64,000 bases of DNA, taken from contig NZ_JAGMUO010000017.1 in NCBI RefSeq assembly GCF_019049325.1, positions 62,001-126,000 of the forward strand, given 5' to 3'. This DNA is from Streptomyces sp. AC512_CC834. GTDB lineage: Bacteria > Actinomycetota > Actinomycetes > Streptomycetales > Streptomycetaceae. The first letter of the stretch is position 1. Each line of letters opens with the position of its first letter. Below, one piece after another: positions 52,094 through 60,427 of the stretch. A program made the position numbers and the translations under genes. The notes below the pieces were generated by a model that saw nothing but the letters and a program-made list of their open reading frames with translations, ran no database searches and was not told the origin of the DNA.

Positions 52094-52223
52094 GCGGCCG
52101 CATCCTGCCGCAACCCGGCCCGCCCGGTCCGGCGTTCGCCGCCGATTCGCCCGACCGGGGACACCCGCCCGGCGGGTGAGACCCGTACTCCTGCCGCTGC
52201 CGGAGCGGACGTAGGGTCGGCCC

Positions 52224-52964
52224 ATGACCTCTACCGACAGTAGCGACAGCGCTGCACAGAAGGACCCGGCCAAGGACGCGGCCAAGGCCCCGGCCAAAGA
52301 CCCCTGGGATCTGCCCGACGTGTCCGGGCTGGTCGTCGGCGTGCTCGGCGGCACCGGCCCCCAGGGCAAGGGCCTCGCGTACCGCCTCGCCAAGGCCGGC
52401 CAGAAGGTGATCGTCGGCTCGCGCGCCGCCGAGCGCGCCGAGGCCGCGGCCTCGGAGATCGGCCACGGCGTCGAGGGCGCCGACAACGCCGGGACCGCCC
52501 GCCGCAGCGACGTCGTGATCGTCGCCGTGCCCTGGGAGGGCCACGGCAAGACCCTCGAATCCCTGCGCGAGGAACTGGCCGGCAAGCTCGTCGTCGACTG
52601 CGTCAACCCGCTCGGCTTCGACAAGAAGGGCGCCTACGCGCTCAAGCCCGAGGAGGGCAGCGCCGCCGAGCAGGCCGCCGCCCTGCTGCCGGACAGCCGG
52701 GTCGCCGCCGCCTTCCACCACCTCTCGGCGGTCCTCCTCCAGGACCCGGAGACCGACGAGATCGACACCGACGTGATGGTGCTCGGCGAGGAACGCGCCG
52801 ACGTGGAGATCGTGCAGGCCCTCGCCGGACGCATCCCCGGCATGCGCGGCGTCTTCTCCGGCCGGCTGCGCAACGCCCACCAGGTCGAGTCCCTGGTCGC
52901 CAACCTGATCTCCGTCAACCGCCGCTACAAGGCACACGCCGGGCTCCGCGTCACGGACGTATGA
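52224..52964 (+). CDS. npdG: NADPH-dependent F420 reductase
   Basis: 246 residues. Rossmann loop VVGVLGGTGPQGKGLAYRLAKAGQKVIVGSRAAERAE with NADP-selecting Ser-Arg, then DVVIVAVPWEGHGKTLESL, CVNPLGFDKKGAYAL and AAAFHHLSAVLL, as in Fno/NpdG. It transfers hydride between NADPH and coenzyme F420. The first 35 residues, Lys/Ala/Asp-rich, are an extension. ATG start. It would supply F420H2 for the F420-dependent LLM enzymes. Confidence 0.93.
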   Translation: MTSTDSSDSAAQKDPAKDAAKAPAKDPWDLPDVSGLVVGVLGGTGPQGKGLAYRLAKAGQKVIVGSRAAERAEAAASEIGHGVEGADNAGTARRSDVVIVAVPWEGHGKTLESLREELAGKLVVDCVNPLGFDKKGAYALKPEEGSAAEQAAALLPDSRVAAAFHHLSAVLLQDPETDEIDTDVMVLGEERADVEIVQALAGRIPGMRGVFSGRLRNAHQVESLVANLISVNRRYKAHAGLRVTDV

Positions 52965-53016
52965 GGCGATGGGGGACACTGTGGGTACCAGTGTCCCCCC
53001 GACAGGAGCCGTTCCC

Positions 53017-53208
53017 ATGCCCCGCCTCGCCCGCTATGCCCTGGCCGTCTGCGTACTCGCCGTGGCCGCCGCCGTCGTCTCCTTCGTGCGGGGCAGCGTG
53101 CTGATCGGCGTCGTGTGGGTGCTGCTGTCGGGGCTGTCGTCCAACATGTGCTGGTACTACGTCAAGCGCGGCCGGGGCGCCCGCAGCGCCACGTCCGTCA
53201 CGGGCTGA
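53017..53208 (+). CDS. Small membrane protein
   Basis: 63 residues with two hydrophobic stretches (YALAVCVLAVAAAVVSFV and LIGVVWVLLSGLSSNMCWYYV) and a basic end (KRGRGARSATS). ATG preceded by acaggagcc. No known domain. Lies 52 bp after npdG and before the convergent protease gene. Confidence 0.8.
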   Translation: MPRLARYALAVCVLAVAAAVVSFVRGSVLIGVVWVLLSGLSSNMCWYYVKRGRGARSATSVTG

Positions 53209-53214
53209 GCGGCG

Positions 53215-54012
53215 TCACCCGGCGATCGTGCACAGCTCGTCGGTCTGCCAGAAGCGGTACAGCTCGAAGCCGCAGTACGTCTCGACGTCGCCGATCCCCA
53301 GCCCGCGCAGGATCGCGTCGATCGCGTCGAAGAACACGCCGTTGAGCGCCGGGATCCACAGCAGCGCGAACACGATCAGCAGCCCGAACGGCGCGAGCGG
53401 CTCCACCTGCCGCCGCACGTTGTACGACAGCCAGGGCTCGATCACCCCGTAACCGTCCAGGCCCGGCACCGGCAGGAAGTTCAGGATCGCCGCCGTGACC
53501 TGGAGCAGCGCGAGGAAGGCCAGCGCGAGCCGGAAGTCGCGCGGCACGCCGTCCAGCGCGTCCAGCCAGAACGGCGCGGTGCACACCACGGCGAACAGGA
53601 CGTTCGTCAGCGGGCCCGCCGCCGAGATCAGGCTGTGCCGCCAGCGGCCCCGGATCCGCCCGCGCTCGATGAAGACGGCACCGCCGGGCAGACCGATCCC
53701 GCCCATGATCACGAACAGCACCGGCAGCACGATACTCAGCAGGGCGTGGGTGTATTTGACCGGATTCAGCGTGAGATAGCCCTTGGCGCCGACCGAGATG
53801 TCGCCGCTGTGCAGCGCGGTACGGGCGTGCGCGTACTCGTGCAGACACAGCGACACGACCCACGCCGCCGTCACGAACAGGAACACGGCAAGCCCCGGCT
53901 GCTCGGCGAACCCGGTCCAGGTGGCCCAGCCCGTGACCGCGGCGACGGCGACGATCCCGAGGAAGACGGGACTGATCCGCCGGTCACTGGGGCGGGCGGT
54001 GGCGGTGGTCAT
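53215..54012 (-). CDS. Site-2 protease family (M50) membrane metalloprotease
   Basis: 265 residues, about six membrane helices. Zinc motif VVSLCLHEYAHARTAL (HExxH) and the third ligand region LNFLPVPGLDGYGVIEPWL, which deviates slightly from the classic NPxPxLDG. Such enzymes cut within membranes, for example anti-sigma factors. There is no PDZ domain, placing it with the Rv-type/SpoIVFB-like minimal group. ATG at 54012. Divergent from the BTAD regulator gene. Confidence 0.92.
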   Translation of the reverse strand: MTTATARPSDRRISPVFLGIVAVAAVTGWATWTGFAEQPGLAVFLFVTAAWVVSLCLHEYAHARTALHSGDISVGAKGYLTLNPVKYTHALLSIVLPVLFVIMGGIGLPGGAVFIERGRIRGRWRHSLISAAGPLTNVLFAVVCTAPFWLDALDGVPRDFRLALAFLALLQVTAAILNFLPVPGLDGYGVIEPWLSYNVRRQVEPLAPFGLLIVFALLWIPALNGVFFDAIDAILRGLGIGDVETYCGFELYRFWQTDELCTIAG

Positions 54013-54238
54013 GGAACTCCCTGGCTGTCGGACACGCGCGGGCACCTGCGGGACTGCCCGACCGTACCGGGCGCACGGGGGAAACGTCTCGGGGTCGGTG
54101 ACCGGTTCCCGGGACGGCGACGGCGACGGCGGACGTCGGCCTCGTGGTGACGGCTGACGGCTCCCTCCCGGGGCTCCCGGCGCGCCGCTCCGGCAAAACC
54201 CCGTGACCGGCTTTGACGGCAGCGGGGACAATGGACCC

Positions 54239-57200
54239 GTGCGCTATCGCATCCTCGGCACCACACAGGTATTCCGTCCCGACGGCACGGCCGTCCCGCT
54301 CGGCGGGGCGCGGCTGCGCGCCCTGCTGACCGTGCTCGCCCTCCGCGCCGGCCGCGCCGTGCCCGCGGGGCTGCTGGTGGAGGAGGTGTGGGGCGGCGAC
54401 CCACCCGCCGACGCGACGGGCGCTCTCCAGGCACTGGTCGGGCGGCTGCGCCGGACACTCGGCGCCGGCGCGGTCGCCTCGGCCGACGGCGGCTACCGGC
54501 TCACCGCCGCCCCGGACGACGTCGACCTGCACCGCTTCGACCGGCTGGCCGGTGAGGGCGCCCGCGCCCTCGCCGACGGCGACCCCGCCAAGGCGGCCGT
54601 CGCGCTCGACGACGCCCTCACCCTGTGGCACGGCCCCGCCCTCGCCGACCTGCCCGACCGCACCGCCGAGGCGGCCCGCTGGCAGACCCGGCACCTGGAC
54701 GTCCTGCGCGCCCGCCACAGCGCCGCCCTGGACCTCGGGCAGGCCGAGCACTCCCTGCCCGAGCTGACCGGCCTGTGCGACGGCCATCCCCTGGACGAGT
54801 CCCTCCAGGCCCTGCGGCTGCGCGCCCTGCGCGACACCGGCCGCACCGCCGAGGCGCTGGCCGCCTACGAGGCCGTACGACTACTGCTCGCGGACCGCCT
54901 CGGCGCCGACCCGGGCCCGGAACTGCGATCACTCCACGGAGAACTGCTCCGCCCATCACCCCCGCCCCCCACCCCAACACCCCACCCTGCCGCGGGCCCC
55001 GGGCCTGCCACGGGTCCGGCTTCAGCGGCGGCCTCCGGGCCTGTCACGGGTCCGGGTTCAGCGGCGGCTTCCGGGTCGGCCACGGGATCTGGGCCTGCCA
55101 TGGCGCCCGAGCCGCCCCCGGCATATGGGCCTGCCCCGGCACGCGGGCCTGCCCCGGCGCACGGGCCTGCCGCGGCGTCCGGGCCTGCCGCGGGTCCGGG
55201 TTCAGCGGCGGCCTCCGGGTCGGCCACGGGATCCGGGCCAGCCATGGCGCCCGAGCCGCCCCCGGCACATGGGCCTGCCCCGGCACACGGGCCCGCCACG
55301 GGCCCGGGCTCAGCCGCGGCGTCCGGGCATGCGGCGGCGTCTGAGCCCGCCACGGCTTCCTGGCCTGCCGCGGGCCCGGCCTCAGCGGCGACACCCGGGT
55401 CTGCCGGGGCCTCCGGGTCGGCCGCGGGACCGGCCTCAGCAGCGACCTCCGGGCCTGCGACGGCGTCCGGGCCTGTCACGGGACCGGGTTCAGCGGCGGC
55501 CTCCGGGTCGGCTACGGGATCTGGGCCTGCCATGGCGCCCGAGCCGCCCCCGGCATATGGGCCTGCCACGGCGCACGGGCCTGCCGCGGGCCCGGGTTCA
55601 GCGGCGGCCTCCGGGCCTGCCGCGGCGTCCGAGCCTGCGGCGGCGTCTGAGCCCGCCACGGCTTCCTGGCCTGCCGCGGGACCGGCCTCAGCGGCGACAC
55701 CAGGGTCCGCCGGGGCCTCCGAGCCCGCCACGGCACCCGGGCCCGCCATGGCCTCCGGGCTCGCCACGGCACCCGGGGAGCCCGCCGTGGGGCCGGAGGG
55801 CGCGCCGGCCTCCGGTACGGCACCCGGGGCCGTCGGGGCGCCCGTTGCTCCGGCGACCCCCGTCCCGGCGTCGCGTCCCCGGGGCAATCTGCGTGCCCGG
55901 CTCACCTCGTTCGTCGGCCGGGACAGCGACCTGGAGACCCTGCGCGCCGACCTGGCGAGCGCGCGCCTCGTCACTCTGCTCGGGCCCGGCGGCGCCGGCA
56001 AGACCCGGCTGTCGCAGGAGGCCGCCGAGGGCGCCGGGGACACGGCACGCGACGGCGTGTGGCTGGCCGAACTCGCGCCCGTCGACGACCCCGCCGACGT
56101 ACCGGAGGCCGTCCTGACCGCCGTCGGCGCCCGCGAGACCGTGCTCTACCGCGCCGGCGCCGAGGAGATGCGGGCCGTCACCGCCTCCGAAGGGCAGGCC
56201 ACCGCCGTCGAGCGGCTCGTCGAGCACTGCGGCCGGCGCCGCATGCTGATCGTCCTCGACAACTGCGAACACGTCGTCGACGCCGCCGCCCGCCTCACCG
56301 AGGAACTCCTCGCCCGCTGCCCCCACCTGACCGTCCTCGCCACCAGCCGCGAACCCCTCGGCGTGCCGGGGGAGTCGCTGCGCCCGGTGGAGCCGCTGCC
56401 CGAGCCCGCCGCGCTCCGGCTGCTCGCCGACCGGGGCGCCGCCGCCCGCACCGGCTTCCGCGTCGACGCCGACGAGGAGACCGCCGCCGCCTGCGCCGAG
56501 ATCTGCCGCCGCCTCGACGGCCTGCCGCTGGCCATCGAACTGGCCGCCGCCCGGCTGCGCATGCTCACCCCGCGCCAGATCGCCGACCGTCTCGACGACC
56601 GCTTCCGCCTGCTCACCTCCGGCAGCCGCACCGTCCTGCCCCGCCAGCAGACGCTGCGCGCGGTCGTCGACTGGTCCTGGGACCTGCTCGACGCCGACGA
56701 ACGGGACGTGCTGGGGCGGCTGTCCGTCTTCGCCGGCGGCTGCGACCTCGCCGCCGCCGAGGCCGTGTGCGGGCCCGCGGCCCTGGACGCCGTCGGCTCC
56801 CTCGTCGACAAGTCCCTCGTCGTGGCCGCCCCCGTGCCGGACGGCAACGGCGGCGACGCCATGCGCTACCGCCTCCTGGAGACCGTCGCCGAGTACGCCG
56901 GGGAGCGCCTCGGCGAATCCGGCGACCGTGCCGCCGCCGAGCGCGCGCACCTGACGCACTACCGCGAACTCGCCCGCACCAGCGACCCGTTGCTGCGCGG
57001 CTCCCAGCAGCTCGCCGCCATCGAGCGGCTGGAGCGGGAGTACGAGAACCTGCGCACCGCCCTGCGCCACGCCGTCTCCGAGGGCGACGAGCAGGAGGCG
57101 CTGTGCCTGGCGCTGTCGCTGGTCTGGTACTGGCAGATGCGCGACCTGCGGGTGGAGGCCCGCGGCTGGTTCACCGAGGTCATGGCACTCGGCCCGGACC

Positions 57201-58411
57201 CCTTCGTCGAACCGGTCCGCCACGCCCAGCCCGTGTGGGAGCGGTGCACGGCCGCCCCGCCCCCCATGACCGGCGAGGTCCTCGCCGAGGCCCGGCGCGG
57301 CGTGCACCTGGCCCACCTCGCCTGCATGGACACCGAACTGGACGCCTGGCAGAAACCGGCGGCCCAGCAGAAGCTGCGGGTCATCGCCGCGACCTACGAG
57401 CCCGGCCTGCCGCAGACCTGCGCCAGCCCAGGCCTGCTCTGGTTCTTCGCCGTCATGTTCACCGGCGACATGGAGCGGCTGCGCGACATCATGAACGCCA
57501 CCGTGCGCACCTGCCGTCAGACCCCGGGGTACGAGTGGGAGCTGGCCGGCGCCCTGCAGATGCGCGCCAACATGCTCGCCAACCGCGCCGAATGGGCGGG
57601 CGACGCGATCCGGGACGCCGACGAGTCGCTGGAGATCTACCGCCGCCTCGGTGACGCCTGGGGCACGGCCGAGGCCCTCTCCGGGCGCGCCGAGGCCCAT
57701 GAACGCAGGGGCGACTACCGGCTTGCCGCCGCCGACTACCGGGCCGCGGCGGAGCACGCCGCGTGGATCGGCGCGCACGCCCAGGTGGACGTCCTCGAAG
57801 CCCGGCTCGGCAGCGTGCTGCTGGAGGCGGGCGACGCCGACGACGGCGAACGCATGCTGCGCGACGTGATCGAGCGCACGGCGGGGACCGGCCACAACGG
57901 CGCGATGCCGGCCGCGCGGCTGTTCCTCGCCGGCCGGCTCGGCATGACCGGCCGCACCGTCGAGGCGAGCGAGCAACTGCGGCTGCTGCGCGACGAGTTC
58001 TCCATCGCCCACTTCGTCGTCTTCGACGCCTTCATTCTCGCCTCGGAGGCCTGGCTCGCCACGCTGGAGGGCCGGCACGAGGAGTGCCTGACCAAGGTCC
58101 GCAAGTCGATCGAGCGGTCCGAGGACCCGCTGTCCAGAGCCATCGCCCCGCACATGCGCTCCGCGTACCTGACCATCGCCGCGATGGCACTGGCCCGGGT
58201 GGACGGCGGGCGCCGGGCCGCGGACGGCGCCCGGTGCCTCGGCGTCGCCGCGGCGCTGCTGCCGCCGGGCCACGTGTCGACGGGCATGGAACGGGACGCG
58301 CTCCAGCGGGCCGCCGACCGGGTCCGCGAGGTGCTCGGCGCCGAGGCGTACGACGCCGCGTACGCCGAGGGCGGCCGCCTCGCTCCCGAGGAGGCCGCCG
58401 CCCTCGTCTGA
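54239..58411 (+). CDS. BTAD/AfsR-type regulator with NB-ARC ATPase and TPR region
   Basis: 1390 residues. An OmpR-like winged HTH (RYRILGTTQVFRPDGTAVPLGGARLRALLTVLALR) is followed by a BTAD domain up to about 245. A linker of about 270 residues, Ala/Gly/Pro/Ser-rich, comes next. Then the NB-ARC ATPase with TSFVGRDSDLETL, Walker A LGPGGAGKTRL, RRMLIVLDNCEHVVDAA (Walker B) and LATSREPLGVPGE, and a C-terminal helical TPR-type region. Members control secondary metabolism. The GTG at 54239 opens the HTH; a GTG at 54203 is in frame. The typical regulator of this type lacks such a long linker. Convergent with the ABC exporter genes. Confidence 0.93.
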   Translation: MRYRILGTTQVFRPDGTAVPLGGARLRALLTVLALRAGRAVPAGLLVEEVWGGDPPADATGALQALVGRLRRTLGAGAVASADGGYRLTAAPDDVDLHRFDRLAGEGARALADGDPAKAAVALDDALTLWHGPALADLPDRTAEAARWQTRHLDVLRARHSAALDLGQAEHSLPELTGLCDGHPLDESLQALRLRALRDTGRTAEALAAYEAVRLLLADRLGADPGPELRSLHGELLRPSPPPPTPTPHPAAGPGPATGPASAAASGPVTGPGSAAASGSATGSGPAMAPEPPPAYGPAPARGPAPAHGPAAASGPAAGPGSAAASGSATGSGPAMAPEPPPAHGPAPAHGPATGPGSAAASGHAAASEPATASWPAAGPASAATPGSAGASGSAAGPASAATSGPATASGPVTGPGSAAASGSATGSGPAMAPEPPPAYGPATAHGPAAGPGSAAASGPAAASEPAAASEPATASWPAAGPASAATPGSAGASEPATAPGPAMASGLATAPGEPAVGPEGAPASGTAPGAVGAPVAPATPVPASRPRGNLRARLTSFVGRDSDLETLRADLASARLVTLLGPGGAGKTRLSQEAAEGAGDTARDGVWLAELAPVDDPADVPEAVLTAVGARETVLYRAGAEEMRAVTASEGQATAVERLVEHCGRRRMLIVLDNCEHVVDAAARLTEELLARCPHLTVLATSREPLGVPGESLRPVEPLPEPAALRLLADRGAAARTGFRVDADEETAAACAEICRRLDGLPLAIELAAARLRMLTPRQIADRLDDRFRLLTSGSRTVLPRQQTLRAVVDWSWDLLDADERDVLGRLSVFAGGCDLAAAEAVCGPAALDAVGSLVDKSLVVAAPVPDGNGGDAMRYRLLETVAEYAGERLGESGDRAAAERAHLTHYRELARTSDPLLRGSQQLAAIERLEREYENLRTALRHAVSEGDEQEALCLALSLVWYWQMRDLRVEARGWFTEVMALGPDPFVEPVRHAQPVWERCTAAPPPMTGEVLAEARRGVHLAHLACMDTELDAWQKPAAQQKLRVIAATYEPGLPQTCASPGLLWFFAVMFTGDMERLRDIMNATVRTCRQTPGYEWELAGALQMRANMLANRAEWAGDAIRDADESLEIYRRLGDAWGTAEALSGRAEAHERRGDYRLAAADYRAAAEHAAWIGAHAQVDVLEARLGSVLLEAGDADDGERMLRDVIERTAGTGHNGAMPAARLFLAGRLGMTGRTVEASEQLRLLRDEFSIAHFVVFDAFILASEAWLATLEGRHEECLTKVRKSIERSEDPLSRAIAPHMRSAYLTIAAMALARVDGGRRAADGARCLGVAAALLPPGHVSTGMERDALQRAADRVREVLGAEAYDAAYAEGGRLAPEEAAALV
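54985..55830 (+). repeat. Coding minisatellite in the BTAD regulator
   Basis: Degenerate 15-bp units (GPA, ASG, SGP combinations) with larger higher-order repeats: a stretch encoding SAAASGSATGSGPAMAPEPP occurs three times (near 55068, 55203 and 55491), followed each time by AYGP or AHGP. All indels keep the frame. The antisense strand is open over the same length. Confidence 0.9.
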
Positions 58412-58454
58412 CGCGTACGTGGCACAGGACTCCGTACTGCGTACCGTACGAACT

Positions 58455-59297
58455 TCAGGTCTTCGTACGGAACTTGTGGATGGCGACCGGCGCCATCACC
58501 GCCGTGATCGCCACCGACCAGCCGAGCGTGATCCACAGGTCGTGCGCGACCGGTCCGCCCACCATCAGTCCGCGCGCCGAGTCGGCGAGCGTGGACAGCG
58601 GGTTGTAGTCGGTGAAGGTCTGCAGCCAGCCGGGCATCGACTGCGTCGGCGCGAAGATCGAGGAGCCGAACTGCAGCGGGAACAGCACCATGAAGCCCAT
58701 CGCCTGCACGGTCTGCGCGTTCTTCAGGACCACACCCAGGGTGAGGAACACCCACATGATCGACGAGGCGAACACCGCGGACAGACCCACCGCCGCGAAC
58801 AGCCCGGGCCAGTGGTTGATGTCGAAGCCGACCAGAACGGCGACGATCATCAGCACCGTGGTGGCGAACAGCATCCGCGCCATCTCGACCGCGATCTTCG
58901 CGAAGAGCACCGAGCCGCGCCCGATCGGCAGCGACCGGAAGCGGTCCATGACACCGGAGTTGAAGTCCTGGCTGAACCCGGTGCCGACGCTCTGGGACAG
59001 CGTCATGCTCATCATCGCGATCATGCCGGGGATCACGTACTGCACATAGCCGTCCTGCCCGCCGCCCAGGGCCTGGCCGATCGACCCGCCGAAGACGTAC
59101 ACGAACAGCAGGGTGAAGACGACCGGCATCAGCAGCGCGTCGAACATCGACTCCGGGTCCTGCCGGATCCACAGCAGGTTGCGGCGGACCAGGGCGCCGG
59201 TGTGCCGCATGTGCGCGCGCGGCGTGATCCGGGCGTCGGGTGTGGGAGCCACGGCGGCGGCGGAGGGAGCGGTGGCGGTGGTGGTGGTGGCGCTCAT
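58455..59297 (-). CDS. ABC-2 type transporter permease (DrrB-like)
   Basis: 280 residues with six membrane helices and the DrrB/NodJ-type architecture: RRNLLWIRQDPESMFDALLMPVVFTLLFVYVFGGSIGQ, PGMIAMMSMTLSQSVGTGFSQDFNSGVMDRFRSLPI, and PLQFGSSIFAPTQSMPGWLQTFTDYNPLS. Forms an exporter with the ATPase encoded upstream; the ATG overlaps that gene's stop (ATGA). Substrate probably a hydrophobic drug or antibiotic. Confidence 0.94.
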   Translation of the reverse strand: MSATTTTATAPSAAAVAPTPDARITPRAHMRHTGALVRRNLLWIRQDPESMFDALLMPVVFTLLFVYVFGGSIGQALGGGQDGYVQYVIPGMIAMMSMTLSQSVGTGFSQDFNSGVMDRFRSLPIGRGSVLFAKIAVEMARMLFATTVLMIVAVLVGFDINHWPGLFAAVGLSAVFASSIMWVFLTLGVVLKNAQTVQAMGFMVLFPLQFGSSIFAPTQSMPGWLQTFTDYNPLSTLADSARGLMVGGPVAHDLWITLGWSVAITAVMAPVAIHKFRTKT

Positions 59298-60325
59298 ACG
59301 GCGACCTCCTCGCGGGCGTCGTCGGTGGCGGGCGCGGGGTCCTGCGGGGCACTGGCGCGGTGGCCGGTGAGCGACAGGAAGACCTCGTCCAGGCTGGGCA
59401 GTTCGGTGGTGATGGAGGCGATGGTGATGCCGCGCGAGGTGACCGCGCCGACCACGGCGGTGAGCTGCTCGTCGCTGAGGATCGGCACCAGCACCGCGTC
59501 GCGCTGCGTGTCCACCGTGGAGCTGGCGAGCCCGGTGATGCCCAGCTCGTCCAGGAAGGCGGCGAGCGGCCGCAGTTGGAGCGGGTCGGCCGGGCGGACC
59601 CGCAGGGTGCGGCCGCCGACCTTGGACTTCAGCGCCTCGATGCCGCCGTTCGCGATGACCTTGCCGCGGTCCACGACGGTCAGCTCGGAGGCGAGCTGCT
59701 CGGCCTCCTCCATGTACTGCGTGGTGAGCAGCACGGTGACACCGTCGCCGACCATGCGCTTGACCTCGTCCCACACCTCGTTGCGGGTGCGCGGGTCAAG
59801 GCCGGTGGTGGGCTCGTCCAGATACAGCACGGCCGGCTGCCCGATCATGGAGGCGGCCAGGTCGAGACGGCGCCGCATGCCACCGGAGTAGGTGGACGTG
59901 GGCCGCTTGCCGGCCTCGGTGAGCGAGAACCGCTCCAGCAGTTCGTCTGCGCGGGCACGCGCGGCCCGGCGGGGCAGGTCGAGCAGCCGGCCGATCATGT
60001 AGAGGTTCTCCCAGCCCGGGAGCTTCTCGTCCACGGACGCGTACTGACCGGTGAGCCCGATCACCCGCCGGAGCTGCCGCGGCTGCCGTACGACGTCGTA
60101 GCCGGCGACGTGCGCCTGACCGGAGTCGGGTGTGATGAGGGTGGACAGGATGCGGACGAGGGTGGTCTTGCCGGCGCCGTTCGGCCCGAGCACGCCCATC
60201 ACGGTGCCCTCGCGCACATCCAGGTCGACGCCGTCCAGTGCCTTGGTCTCGCCGTAGTGCTTGACCAGCCCCCGCACGGTGACCGCGCTGTCCGCGGCCG
60301 GGGGGATGTCGTCGATTCGCTTCAT
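59294..60325 (-). CDS. ABC transporter ATP-binding protein (DrrA-like)
   Basis: 343 residues. Walker A GPNGAGKTTL, GLTGQYASVDEKL (Q-loop), TYSGGMRRRLDLAASMIG (signature), VLYLDEPTTGLDPRTR (Walker B), and the DrrA-type C-terminal domain (LADELGITGLASSTVDTQRDAVLVPI...ELPSLDEVFLSLTGH). ATP hydrolysis drives export with the downstream permease. ATG at 60325 (MKRIDDIPP); an ATG four codons earlier (60337) is possible. An array of 11-bp repeats lies immediately upstream. Confidence 0.94.
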   Translation of the reverse strand: MKRIDDIPPAADSAVTVRGLVKHYGETKALDGVDLDVREGTVMGVLGPNGAGKTTLVRILSTLITPDSGQAHVAGYDVVRQPRQLRRVIGLTGQYASVDEKLPGWENLYMIGRLLDLPRRAARARADELLERFSLTEAGKRPTSTYSGGMRRRLDLAASMIGQPAVLYLDEPTTGLDPRTRNEVWDEVKRMVGDGVTVLLTTQYMEEAEQLASELTVVDRGKVIANGGIEALKSKVGGRTLRVRPADPLQLRPLAAFLDELGITGLASSTVDTQRDAVLVPILSDEQLTAVVGAVTSRGITIASITTELPSLDEVFLSLTGHRASAPQDPAPATDDAREEVAV

Positions 60326-60348
60326 GTCCCAGACCATGGCAGGGGCCA

Positions 60349-60410
60349 CCGACAAACCTCCGACATCCCTCCGACATTCCTCCGGCATCCCACCGACATC
60401 CCTCCGGCAG
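60349..60410. repeat. 11-bp tandem repeat upstream of the ABC exporter
   Basis: Five units close to ccgacatccct (60349, 60360, 60371, 60382, 60393) and a partial sixth. One turn of helix per unit, directly in the promoter interval between the ABC genes and the hydrolase gene. Confidence 0.88.
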
Positions 60411-60427
60411 GGCGCCGTGAGCGTCGC

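Noticed and set aside
55688-58273. 861-codon minus-strand frame opposite the BTAD regulator
   Set aside because: No domain or start signal; the regulator's ATPase motifs are on the plus strand.
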